Shown: positions 5,724 to 12,946 of the stretch, piece by piece
Layout: each line of letters starts with the position of its first letter
How positions within the stretch are numbered: the first letter of the stretch is position 1
Assembly (NCBI GenBank): GCA_030609125.1
Contig: JAUWCW010000021.1
Location: forward strand, 1 to 13,314
Length of the DNA stretch: 13,314 bases
Reading direction: 5' to 3'
Source: JAUWCW01 sp030609125 [NCBI: Candidatus Rokuibacteriota bacterium]
GTDB lineage: Bacteria > JAUVQV01
The notes under the pieces: generated by a model
Told to the model about the DNA's origin: nothing
What the model saw: the letters and a program-made list of their open reading frames with translations, nothing else
Database searches by the model: none
Position numbers and translations under genes: made by a program

Positions 5724-7640
5724 CTACTTGAGAAGCACCATTGAGAGCCAGGGGACGTAGGTGACGAGCAGGACCACCCCCGCGAGGACGAGGAGAAAGG
5801 GAATCACGTCCCGGGCGATCCGCGTCAGGGGCTTATTGAAGGTGAAGGAGGCGAGGAAGAGGTTCATCCCCACCGGCGGCGTGAGGTAGCCGAGCTGCAG
5901 GTTGGTGAGAAAGATAATCCCCAGGTGCACCGGGTCGACTCCGAACCGGGTGGCGATGGGAAGGATCAGCGGCACTACCACCACGAGAGCCGAGTAGATG
6001 TCCATCAGGCACCCCGTCAGGATGAGCGCGCCGTTCAGCGCCAGGAGAAAGACCCACTTCGACTGGAGGTGCTCCCCGGCCCACCCGGCGGCCTGCATCG
6101 GAACCTGCGCGTCCACCAGGTAGCTCGTCAGGCCCATGGCCACGCCGAGGATGATGAGCACCCCTCCCACCAGGATGGCGCACCGGACGAAGACCGACAC
6201 CAGACCCCGGAAGCTCACGTCCCTGTGGACCACCGTCACCACCAGGATGGCGTAGAAGACGAGCATGGCCGCCGCCTCCACCAGGGTGCAGAAACCGCCG
6301 AAGATGAGCACCAGGGCCAGCACCGGCACGAAGACCTCCCACTTTGCCTCCCAGAAGGCACTCAGGGCCTCCCGGGACTCGAACCGGGTCCTCTGCGCCT
6401 TTCTTCTCCTCCCCTCCCAGACGCTGATAAGACAGAACGGCAGGATCAGCAGGAGTCCCGGGATAATCCCCGCCTTGAACATGTCGGTGATGGGGACGTT
6501 GGCGACCACCCCGTAGAGGATGACCACCAGGCTCGGCGGCAGGAGAAGCCCCAGGCTCCCGGTCGACGTCAGCAGCCCCAGGGAGAACCTCTCCGAAAAC
6601 CCGTTGGTGACGAGCACCGGCAGCAGCAGTCCCCCCAGGGCGAGGATCGTCACCCCCGAGGCGCCGGTGAAGGTGGTGAAGAAGGCGCACAGGAGCGTCG
6701 CCGCCACCGCCGTCCCTCCGGGAACGGACCCGAAGATGGCCCGGAAGAAACGCACCAGCCGCTCGCTGCTCCTGCCCTCAGCCAGGAGAAGCCCCACGAG
6801 AGTGAAGATCGGGATCGTCGGAAGGATCGGCGAGGCCACGATGCGATATGTCTCCGCCGGAATCGCCGCGATGGTGACCCCGTAGCCGCGGAAGAGCAGG
6901 AGCGCCGCCGCACCGAGGAGGGTGAAGATGGGAGCGCCCAGCACGGCCGCCGCCAGCGTGACGACGAAACCCGCCAGCACCATCCCGCCGGTCAGTTCCT
7001 CCGGAAGCCCCAGAAGAACGACAGCGCCCAGGGAGAGCGGCAGAATCAGGAGACGCGCCGGCAGGTGAAGACGGGCGCGGAAGGCGAAGCGCACGGCCAT
7101 GACGAGGAAGCCGACGGCCATCACCGCCTCGGCGGCCCAGACCGGCAGCCATCCCCCGATGCGGTACGTGTTGCCCGCGTCGAAGAGGCCGAAGGGCTCC
7201 AGCCACGCTCTCACCGGCCCGGGGATCACCGCAGCGAAGCCCTCCGGAAGCCCCGGCGCCTCCGACACCACCAGCTCCACCGCGGCGGCGCAGAGAGCCA
7301 GACAGACCAGGGCCGCAAAAAGCGCGCGGAAGAAATGAACCCATGCCCGGACGGAGCCGGGAACCCAGTCCAGGGTGGCCACGATCTGCAGATGCCGGTC
7401 GTCGCGGGTGGCCGCCGCGGCCCCGAGGAAAGCGATCCACAGGGTGAGGTGCCTCACGTAATCGGCGGCGCCGGGTATGCCGAACCCGAGCCAGCGGCGG
7501 CCGAAGAACTCGACCACCGGAATGAGGGCCATCAGCAGGAGCGAGACGGCGAGAATCGCGTTCTCAGGGATCCTCACCCATCCGGCCGTCCCACCCGGCC
7601 CCGCGTATCCCTCCCCCGCGGTGTTTTCTTCCTCGCTCAT
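5724..7640 (-). CDS. TRAP transporter permease, fused small (DctQ) and large (DctM) subunits
   Basis: 638-residue inner-membrane protein. After a short polar N-terminus, residues about 24-190 form a DctQ-type four-helix unit (IPENAILAVSLLLMALIPV, ADYVRHLTLWIAFLGAAAAT, a third helix near 100-125, and WAAEAVMAVGFLVMAVRF). From about 193 onward it is a DctM/ion-transporter-superfamily unit with many helices. DctM landmarks are TFTGASGVTILALGGLLLPV, STGSLGLLLPPSLVVILYG, GCLMDIYSALVVVVPLILP and LTPPVGMNLFLASF. Such Q-M fusions use an ion gradient (typically Na+) to import a ligand delivered by the periplasmic receptor. The start ATG overlaps the stop of the receptor gene (ATGA at 7640-7637), so translation is probably coupled. 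This is the last gene of the tatT-dctP-dctQM operon. Its stop abuts the stop of the opposing gene. Confidence 0.95.
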   Translation of the reverse strand: MSEEENTAGEGYAGPGGTAGWVRIPENAILAVSLLLMALIPVVEFFGRRWLGFGIPGAADYVRHLTLWIAFLGAAAATRDDRHLQIVATLDWVPGSVRAWVHFFRALFAALVCLALCAAAVELVVSEAPGLPEGFAAVIPGPVRAWLEPFGLFDAGNTYRIGGWLPVWAAEAVMAVGFLVMAVRFAFRARLHLPARLLILPLSLGAVVLLGLPEELTGGMVLAGFVVTLAAAVLGAPIFTLLGAAALLLFRGYGVTIAAIPAETYRIVASPILPTIPIFTLVGLLLAEGRSSERLVRFFRAIFGSVPGGTAVAATLLCAFFTTFTGASGVTILALGGLLLPVLVTNGFSERFSLGLLTSTGSLGLLLPPSLVVILYGVVANVPITDMFKAGIIPGLLLILPFCLISVWEGRRRKAQRTRFESREALSAFWEAKWEVFVPVLALVLIFGGFCTLVEAAAMLVFYAILVVTVVHRDVSFRGLVSVFVRCAILVGGVLIILGVAMGLTSYLVDAQVPMQAAGWAGEHLQSKWVFLLALNGALILTGCLMDIYSALVVVVPLILPIATRFGVDPVHLGIIFLTNLQLGYLTPPVGMNLFLASFTFNKPLTRIARDVIPFLLVLAGVVLLVTYVPWLSMVLLK

Positions 7641-8644
7641 GGGGACCGGGAGCGGCGGTACTCCTCGAGGATTTTTTCCACCCTGTCGTAGCCCTCCCTG
7701 GTGAACCGCCTTTCGATGAACTCGTCTCCCACCTCTTTGAGGAACTGGGTTTTCCAGTACGCGGCCCCTTCGGGGGTCACCTTGTTGATCTTCAGCCCGT
7801 GCTCCTGCATGACCGCCAGGGCCTCCTCGTTGAGCTGGGCAATCTGGCCCCAGAGGCGCTTGCCCACGTCAAACGCCGCCTTTTCAAGCTGCGGCTTCAG
7901 ATCGTCGGGGACCTTTCTCCATGTCTTCAGGGAAATGAGGGTCGCCCCGGGAACCGGCTGCCACCTCAGGTCGGTCATGTTCGGTGTCAGGGCGAACCAT
8001 TGGAAGGAGAGGGCCGCCACGGGTGGCGCCGCGAAGGCGTTGACCAGGCCCGTCTGAAGCGACGGCAGCAGGTCGTTGATGGCCAGCGGCACGGGCTGGA
8101 ACCCGGCGCGCTTGAGGAGCTCGAGATATTCCGTGTCGGATCCCCAGAAGAAGAACTTCTGCCGCTTCAGATCCTCCGGCATGTACACCGGCTCCTTCGA
8201 GAAGAAATAGACCCACCCCGCCCGGCTCCAGTTGAGCACCTTGAAGCCCTTCTCCTCCAGCTTCGCCTCGATCTCGGGACCGATCTTCTCGATCAGGACG
8301 TCGAGCTCGTCGTCGGTCTTCAGCATCAGCGGAAAGGAGATGAGATCGATCTCGGGTGCGAGAGAGTAGAGCCCCGACTTGCTCACGGCCGCGGCGTGGA
8401 GCTGGCCGATACGAATCTTGCGGAGCAGGTCCGGCTCATCGCCGGCGACCCCCCCGGGATAGATTCGCACCTTGACCTTCCCCCCGCTGATCCTCTGCCA
8501 CTCCGACGCCATCTCCTGCAGCGCGTCATGCCACGGCGACCCTTCGGGAGCCACGGTTCCCAGCTTCACCGTCAGCGCCGCCGCAGGGAGAGGGAACGCC
8601 CAGAGGGCAAGCACCGCCAGCAGAGAGGCCGCGATCTTTCTCAC
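7637..8644 (-). CDS. TRAP transporter substrate-binding protein (DctP family, TatP-like P component)
   Basis: 335 residues from GTG 8644, which overlaps the tatT stop as GTGA and has GGAGG just upstream. Longer upstream reading would run inside tatT. Signal peptide about 1-24 ending PAAA, then mature LTVKLGTVAPEGSPWHDAL, a classic DctP beginning (A-x-E-x-S-P-W/x-H). It then has GGKVKVRIYPGGVAGDEPDLLRKIRIGQLHAAAVS and the hinge and lobe-II segments. In the usual EDLKGLKMRVPGS motif this protein reads EDLKRQKFFFWGS (about 157-169), so the near-invariant arginine that binds substrate carboxylates is F165. That points to a ligand that is not a standard carboxylate. The gene lies between a TatT-type lipoprotein and a QM permease, the arrangement of TPR-associated TRAP systems such as T. 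pallidum Tp0956-Tp0958. The substrate is unknown. Confidence 0.93.
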   Translation of the reverse strand: MRKIAASLLAVLALWAFPLPAAALTVKLGTVAPEGSPWHDALQEMASEWQRISGGKVKVRIYPGGVAGDEPDLLRKIRIGQLHAAAVSKSGLYSLAPEIDLISFPLMLKTDDELDVLIEKIGPEIEAKLEEKGFKVLNWSRAGWVYFFSKEPVYMPEDLKRQKFFFWGSDTEYLELLKRAGFQPVPLAINDLLPSLQTGLVNAFAAPPVAALSFQWFALTPNMTDLRWQPVPGATLISLKTWRKVPDDLKPQLEKAAFDVGKRLWGQIAQLNEEALAVMQEHGLKINKVTPEGAAYWKTQFLKEVGDEFIERRFTREGYDRVEKILEEYRRSRSP

Positions 8645-9588
8645 TTTGCCTCCTCCTCGTACTCGACAAAGAGCTCGGGGATGCGTCCCAGCAGCCACTC
8701 CGCCTTGCGCCGGGCCAGGATGTTGCTCAGCCGCCACTTCTTCACCTCGTAGGCGTCGACAGCGAGGGCCTTCCCCAGGAGGTCGCGGAATCTCTCCACA
8801 TCCTGCTCACGGACGGCCACGGTAGCGGCGAGAGCGACGTGGGGCGAGGCCTTCTTCCCGCCGGTGATCTCAACCGCTCTGGCATAATGCCGGCACGCTT
8901 TTTCGACACTGCCCCCCATGGCCTCGCTCCGGCCGCCCTCGAAGGCAATGAAGAATTCGTGGACCGCCCCGTCCCGGTACCCCTCATCGAGCTCGAGCAC
9001 CCGGCGCATGACCGTTTCCGCCAGGGCAAGCCCGGCCATCCTGGACATGTCGGAAGGGGCGTTGGAGATGGCGCCCACCCACCCCGCGCCGGCGAGAAAA
9101 AGGAGGGGGACGTCCTTCTGCCACATCCGCGACAGGGCGTCCTCCGGGTCCTTCCTGAGCAGTTCTCGAAACCGCGGATACTCCAGCTCTATTCCTTTCA
9201 GGGCGTACTCGCTCCCCCTCGCATAGAGCCGGGCGGCCCTCTCCCTCAGCTCCTTCGAGCGGGCGAAGTCCTCATCCGCCGCCCGTACCGCATCCTCGGC
9301 AATGAAGGCCGCCGCGTACTGGACGAAACCGGCCGCCGCCGCCAGGTAGAGGGACTGGTTCCCGGGATCCTCGGCGATGAGAAGCTCGTAGGTCTTGAGG
9401 CCGAAGGGAAAGGCATCCCTGACAAGCTCGGGATCGTCGTCGGAGGTGAAGACCTCGATGGCCTTTTCGCCGGAAAAGGAGCCCACGGCGGCGCGCTTCA
9501 TGGTGGTGCAGCCCGCGGAGAAAACGAGCGCGGCCCCGAGCAGAAGAGGTACGATCGGCAGGGGATGTCCCGTTCTCACACGTGTCAT
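8641..9588 (-). CDS. TatT-family lipoprotein, T component of a TPR-associated TRAP (TPAT) transporter
   Basis: 315 residues from ATG 9588. After a basic N-terminus, LLLGAALVFSAGC supplies a lipobox with the modified cysteine, followed by TTMKRAAVGSFSGEKAIEVF, so it is a periplasm-facing lipoprotein. The body is almost all helical with TPR-like segments: VRDAFPFGLKTYELLIAEDP, QSLYLAAAAGFVQYAAAFI, SKELRERAARLYARGSEYA, VMRRVLELDEGYRDGAVHE and KACRHYARAVEITGGK. Between them is WQKDVPLLFLAGAGWVGAI. The 'DVPLLFLAGAGW..AI' and 'DE..RDGAVHEFF' blocks are typical of the TRAP-associated TatT family. Its known member, Tp0956, forms a ring that binds the P component. The first gene of the operon, it overlaps dctP by 4 nt. 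ATG 9603 is also in frame, but it lies upstream of the predicted transcription start at about 9588. Confidence 0.88.
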   Translation of the reverse strand: MTRVRTGHPLPIVPLLLGAALVFSAGCTTMKRAAVGSFSGEKAIEVFTSDDDPELVRDAFPFGLKTYELLIAEDPGNQSLYLAAAAGFVQYAAAFIAEDAVRAADEDFARSKELRERAARLYARGSEYALKGIELEYPRFRELLRKDPEDALSRMWQKDVPLLFLAGAGWVGAISNAPSDMSRMAGLALAETVMRRVLELDEGYRDGAVHEFFIAFEGGRSEAMGGSVEKACRHYARAVEITGGKKASPHVALAATVAVREQDVERFRDLLGKALAVDAYEVKKWRLSNILARRKAEWLLGRIPELFVEYEEEAK

Positions 9589-9594
9589 GACTTC

Positions 9595-9623
9595 CAGATA
9601 CATCAGGCCCCGGTGAGTGTCAA
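9595..9623 (-). promoter_or_regulatory. Candidate promoter for the TRAP operon, leaderless spacing
   Basis: On the minus strand a perfect -35 TTGACA (9623-9618) is followed after 17 nt by TATCTG (9600-9595). Six bases later comes ATG 9588, so the transcript would begin at that codon. No Shine-Dalgarno is seen at a workable distance for either ATG 9588 or ATG 9603. The -35 is strong; the -10 matches only three consensus positions. Confidence 0.42.
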
Positions 9624-9643
9624 GGAAGGCCGGACGCCGTCCG

Positions 9644-9672
9644 TTGACGAATACCCCCGACGGGTGTTAGAA
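9644..9672 (+). promoter_or_regulatory. Candidate promoter for the RelE-like gene, leaderless spacing
   Basis: TTGACG (9644-9649), a 17-nt spacer and TTAGAA (9667-9672) precede ATG 9681 by 8 nt. No ribosome-binding site is present. It lies back to back with the TRAP operon promoter in a 92-nt divergent region; the two -35 boxes are 20 nt apart. Confidence 0.4.
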
Positions 9673-9680
9673 AAGCCCGT

Positions 9681-10022
9681 ATGCCCCCGTACCGTTATCA
9701 GGCGACCGAGCATTTTCAGAAGAAGCTGCAGAGGATCATAAACCAGGATCCCGAGGGGCATCGGCACATCATGAAGGTCGTCGACCGCATACTGGAGAAC
9801 CCCTCCGACGCCGACGGAAAGATGCACGGCTCTCACCGGGGAAAGTACAAGAAGTACGTGGGCAGGGACGGCTACCGGCTTCTGTATTATTTCTGCGAAC
9901 TCTGCCGGAAGGCAAACCGCCGGCTGCCGGATATCTGCAGGGACTGCGACACCCTTCCGGACAACAGCGTCATCTTCTTCGACGTCTTTCACAAGAACGA
10001 GAAGGACAAGCTCCATTACTGA
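9681..10022 (+). CDS. RelE/ParE-superfamily-like protein with a four-cysteine (zinc-ribbon-like) insert
   Basis: 113 residues, rich in Lys/Arg/His. The RelE-type layout is visible: N-terminal strand and helices (YRYQATEHFQKKLQRIIN, then EGHRHIMKVVDRILENP), then the sheet region MHGSHRGKYKKYVGRDGYRLLYYF and a final strand NSVIFFDVFHKNEKDKL. Between the last two strands (residues about 72-92) is an insert with C72xxC75 and C86xxC89, spaced like a small zinc knuckle. Conserved-type basic residues (K55, K57, K58, R66, H104, K105) could form an RNA- or ribosome-binding face, as in RelE toxins. No antitoxin gene is visible on either side, so it may be a solitary toxin-fold protein or a housekeeping RNA-binding protein. 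Toxin activity is inference only. The ATG has no Shine-Dalgarno and may be leaderless. Confidence 0.72.
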   Translation: MPPYRYQATEHFQKKLQRIINQDPEGHRHIMKVVDRILENPSDADGKMHGSHRGKYKKYVGRDGYRLLYYFCELCRKANRRLPDICRDCDTLPDNSVIFFDVFHKNEKDKLHY

Positions 10023-10139
10023 CCCGGACCGCTCGTATTCGCCTGCGAGTTCACCATCGAGGTCTTCGACGGCCCCGAGTTCTCACGGGAGTACGACAGG
10101 AAGACGGGCCTGGGCCTCTGGCAGGTCAGCGACGCGTGA
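10023..10139 (+). pseudogene. In-frame open stretch after the RelE-like stop, probable gene remnant
   Basis: Directly after the TGA at 10020-10022, the same frame stays open for 38 codons to a TGA at 10137-10139. It reads like real protein: FACEFTIEVFDGPEFSREYD, then RKTGLGLWQVSDA. No ATG, GTG or TTG start and no ribosome site precede it, so it cannot be a normal gene. It could be the degraded 3' end of a lost gene, or much less likely a UGA-readthrough extension. I do not recognise the family. Confidence 0.35.
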
Positions 10140-10152
10140 GGGGGGGCGGCGT

Positions 10153-10179
10153 CCACGATTTCGTACCGTGAGGTCGTGG
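10153..10179. repeat. Short inverted repeat between convergent genes (possible weak terminator)
   Basis: CCACGA (10153-10158) and TCGTGG (10174-10179) pair as a 6-bp stem with a 15-nt loop in the short region between the RelE-like gene and the minus-strand repeat-protein gene. Neither strand has a T-run after it, so it is not a standard intrinsic terminator. Nothing else was seen in 10140-10201. Confidence 0.2.
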
Positions 10180-10201
10180 CAAGAGCCCTCACCCCGTTTG
10201 C

Positions 10202-11062
10202 CTACTTGATGTCGATGAGTTCCCAGTTGACGGCGCCGTGATCGGCGGTGCGGGCGCCGAGATACGTTCCCTCCACATTGTACACCCTCACTTCGAACAC
10301 CTGGCCATCGAAGGAGGTCGTTATCCTGGCGTCATGGATGACATACGGCGCTGACATAACGGGTGGCGGACCGCCGTGAAAGGCCTCGAAGGCGCTCTGA
10401 CGCAGTACCCCCGGAGTGACGTTACGAAGCCGGCGCCTGCCGTCGGCGCCATATCTCGCCTCGTAGCGCTCGCCGGTGACGCGGTTGCGGACGACCAGCG
10501 TCCTGCCGACGATCAGCGACCTGAGAGCCGCGTCATCAAGGGCCTCTATCCCCTGCGCCGCCAGCTCGGACTCCGTGAGCGGGTCCGGCACCGCCCCCGG
10601 GGCCTGCGCCGCCACCACCTCCCAGCTGACGATCCCGCCCTCGGTACTGTGAGCGGCCATGTACCTCCCGTCGACCTCGTAGACCCTGGCCTCGAAGCTT
10701 CTGCCGTCAAAGGTCGTGATGATCTTCCCGTCGCGAATCGTGTAGGGGACCGCCTCCGGCGGGGGCGGGCCGCCGTGAAAAGATTCGAAGGCTTCTATCC
10801 CCAGCCTCCTGGCGGTGATGTTCTTCAGCCGCCTCATGCCGTCCGTCCCATAGGCGGCTTCGTAGTACTCGCCCGTGCTCCTGTTTCGTATGACGAGACT
10901 TTTGCCGACAATGAGCTCCTCGAGGTTCACGTCGTCCAGAGGCTGCACGCCCCGCTCGGCAAGGGCGGTCACCGTCAGAACACCGGTCTCGCCCGTCGCC
11001 GTCTCCGGCACCCACAGCCCGGCCAGCAGCACTGCAAGAGCCGTAACCGCCGACATTTTCAT
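10202..11062 (-). CDS. Exported protein of two tandem 125-residue repeats, function unknown
   Basis: 286 residues with a signal peptide (about 1-24, ending ETATG). The mature protein is two copies of one domain, residues 29-153 and 162-286, which align without gaps with about 66 of 125 identical positions by my own count. Each copy has a helix and 'LDD..L..LIVG', then 'L.(V/I)RNR.TGE.YEA.YG.DG.RRL.N(I/V)T', 'AFE.FHGGPPP', 'PY.I.D..I.T.FDG..FE.RVY.V.G.Y' and a terminal 'W' motif. The pattern suggests a small beta-rich periplasmic ligand-binding or structural domain. No catalytic residues stand out. It starts 36 nt after the DUF3604 gene on the same strand (purine-rich GGAAGAGGGTAGGG upstream of the ATG) and is probably the last gene of that operon. 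ATG at codon 3 is an alternative start. I cannot assign a named family. Confidence 0.8.
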   Translation of the reverse strand: MKMSAVTALAVLLAGLWVPETATGETGVLTVTALAERGVQPLDDVNLEELIVGKSLVIRNRSTGEYYEAAYGTDGMRRLKNITARRLGIEAFESFHGGPPPPEAVPYTIRDGKIITTFDGRSFEARVYEVDGRYMAAHSTEGGIVSWEVVAAQAPGAVPDPLTESELAAQGIEALDDAALRSLIVGRTLVVRNRVTGERYEARYGADGRRRLRNVTPGVLRQSAFEAFHGGPPPVMSAPYVIHDARITTSFDGQVFEVRVYNVEGTYLGARTADHGAVNWELIDIK

Positions 11063-11098
11063 CGTGGCCCTACCCTCTTCCGCCCGGCCGCGGTCCGC

Positions 11099-12928
11099 TC
11101 AGGGCGTGAACCAGATGGGAGAGGAGTAGGCCCTCTCTTGAATGGTGGCCGGGTGCCCGGTCGCCTGCGGGTCGATCCCCAGCGCAACGGCGTCGAAGAG
11201 CGAGTGGCGGGGCGTGGGAATCTGCAGCACCCGGGCGTAGTAGAAGGCACGCGCCGCCGGGTCGAAGTCGGGGTCGCTCCAGACCGTGGAGAGCTCGGTG
11301 TCGCCGATGGTGTTGGTGTAGGTCGCCGTCTTCAGGTTCACCGTGTTCCCCACGGGTTTGACACTGCCGTCGGCGCCTGCAGTCCGGCCGTCGGAAAGGA
11401 CCACGTCGTAAACCTTCTCCCGGGCGCGGCCGTCTTTGTCGAGCCAGCCCTTGACGATCTGGATGCGGTCCAGGTTCGCCTCCACCGGGTCCTTGAGGGC
11501 CGCCACGAGGAACGTGGGGGGCGCACCTTTGCTTTTCGGCGTGACAGGCAGGTTGGCTCCCATGGGCACACCCCTGCTGTAGCCCTCCCCGGAGATCTCC
11601 CCGGCGGGGACGTTCTCGGCGGCGAAGTCCCAGCCGCCGAAGAACCGCAGCCTGATCCTCGGGCCCGTGGTTGCGTAGACCTCCTTGCGGCGGAAGGCCT
11701 CGAAGATAGACGCCCGCGTGTTCTCCTCCGCCCAGACCGCCACCATCCCGGCGGCGCCCATGTCCCAGCCGTTCGCGCCGGGAATGATGTCGATCGCCTT
11801 CGTCTCCGGCGTCGAGTCCAGCGCCATCTTGCCGTGGAAGTTGTTCTCCTCCGCCGAGGACATGGCCGTGTGCGAATCGGTGGAGCCGATCATGCCGAAC
11901 TGGTAGGGGTTGACGCCGGTCCGCGCCTCGATCTCCAGGCCGCGCTTCAGGGCGGAGCGGGCGTAGTCGCCGGCATCGGCGGTCACGTCCTGCGCGTGCT
12001 CACCGACGGAGATGAGGTGCTCGTAGGTCTCGAAGTCGGCGAACTCGTCCGTCGGCGACAGCGTGGGGTGCGTCTCCGAATCGCCCTTGATCTGGGTCAT
12101 CTCCACCACCGGCTCCCACTTCATGCGGCTGCGCGCATACTCCGCCGTGATGGGCTCCCCTTCGCTGTCCTTCAGGGGGAACATGAGCCCGCCGCTGATG
12201 TTGGAGTTGTGAGGGATGGCGATGAAGCTGGCCCCGGTCCGGGCGGAGGTCTCGTCGAGCCACTTCCACAGCCCCTCGGGCTTCGGGGTGTCGAAGCTGG
12301 TGAAGGGCAGGAACTGCTCCCCCTCCTTCTTCCCCTCTTTCATGAAGATCACGCGGTGCAGGTTCTTCCCCTCAGGGGTGGAGGACCACTCCCAGCCGAG
12401 AAAGGTGGTGAAGGCGCCCGGGTCGTTGTGCCGCTCCGCGGCGTCCATGATCTCGCCCCATACGGTGCGGTTCACCTCGGGAGAGTTCAGGTCCGGGTCG
12501 GGCTTCGCCGCGTTGACGTGGCCGATGAGAATGGCGAAGGCCTCCATCTCCTTGCCCTCGGCGGCCAGCTTTCTGAAGAGCCTGCCCGTTTCCGTGTCGG
12601 CCACCAGCGGGTCGCCCTCGAGGATCTTCGGCACCACCCCCATGTACTCACCGTGGTCGGAGACGACGAGAAAGTCCAGCGGCGTCCCTATCCGGATCCT
12701 CGCCTTGTGAAAGGGGTGCGGGACGGGCAGTCCCCTGGCGTAGCTGTAGGCCGTGTCGGGGGTGGCGGTGCGGTTCTGCATCAGGAAGGCGTCGGGGGAG
12801 TAGGAGGTGTGCAGGTGCGTGTCGCCCCAGAGGACAGTGCGCTTCGGGGTGTCGGCGGCGTGCCCGGCGCGAGGCCCGGGCAGCAGAACACATGCGGCAG
12901 CCGCCATCAAAGCAATGGACTTCCTCAT
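11099..12928 (-). CDS. DUF3604-family exported protein with PHP-like metal-binding motifs
   Basis: 609 residues. A signal peptide (about 1-24, ending AGHA) directs it to the periplasm. The mature part opens with WGDTHLHTSYSPD (H38, H40, D46), the PHP-type metal motif, followed by LDFLVVSDHGEYMG (D91, H92, E94). Later come FLGWEWSS, FIAIPHNSNISGG and GMIGSTDSHTAMSS, giving the usual spread of His/Asp metal ligands along a metal-dependent phosphoesterase-like barrel. DUF3604 proteins are predicted hydrolases with no established substrate that I can name. Length and motifs look complete. It starts 18 nt after the stop of the upstream exported protein, with a purine-rich AGAAGACAGG just before the ATG. 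The tandem-repeat protein follows 36 nt downstream. A hydrolytic role is inferred from the metal ligands only. Confidence 0.9.
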   Translation of the reverse strand: MRKSIALMAAAACVLLPGPRAGHAADTPKRTVLWGDTHLHTSYSPDAFLMQNRTATPDTAYSYARGLPVPHPFHKARIRIGTPLDFLVVSDHGEYMGVVPKILEGDPLVADTETGRLFRKLAAEGKEMEAFAILIGHVNAAKPDPDLNSPEVNRTVWGEIMDAAERHNDPGAFTTFLGWEWSSTPEGKNLHRVIFMKEGKKEGEQFLPFTSFDTPKPEGLWKWLDETSARTGASFIAIPHNSNISGGLMFPLKDSEGEPITAEYARSRMKWEPVVEMTQIKGDSETHPTLSPTDEFADFETYEHLISVGEHAQDVTADAGDYARSALKRGLEIEARTGVNPYQFGMIGSTDSHTAMSSAEENNFHGKMALDSTPETKAIDIIPGANGWDMGAAGMVAVWAEENTRASIFEAFRRKEVYATTGPRIRLRFFGGWDFAAENVPAGEISGEGYSRGVPMGANLPVTPKSKGAPPTFLVAALKDPVEANLDRIQIVKGWLDKDGRAREKVYDVVLSDGRTAGADGSVKPVGNTVNLKTATYTNTIGDTELSTVWSDPDFDPAARAFYYARVLQIPTPRHSLFDAVALGIDPQATGHPATIQERAYSSPIWFTP

Positions 12929-12946
12929 GCCTGTCTTCTCTTGTAT

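Noticed and set aside
5925-7691. Long plus-strand open frame (588 codons) opposite the TRAP permease
   Set aside because: The product is rich in His, Gln, Arg and Glu with no domain-like pattern, and it is a shadow of the hydrophobic permease codons.
10023-10139. Selenocysteine insertion at the TGA that ends the RelE-like gene
   Set aside because: No selenoprotein-like context (no redox motif at the TGA) and no clear SECIS-like hairpin directly downstream. Gene debris is simpler.
9681-10201. A toxin-antitoxin pair at the RelE-like gene
   Set aside because: No second small gene with a start codon and ribosome-binding site could be found on either side; only the toxin-fold protein is supported.
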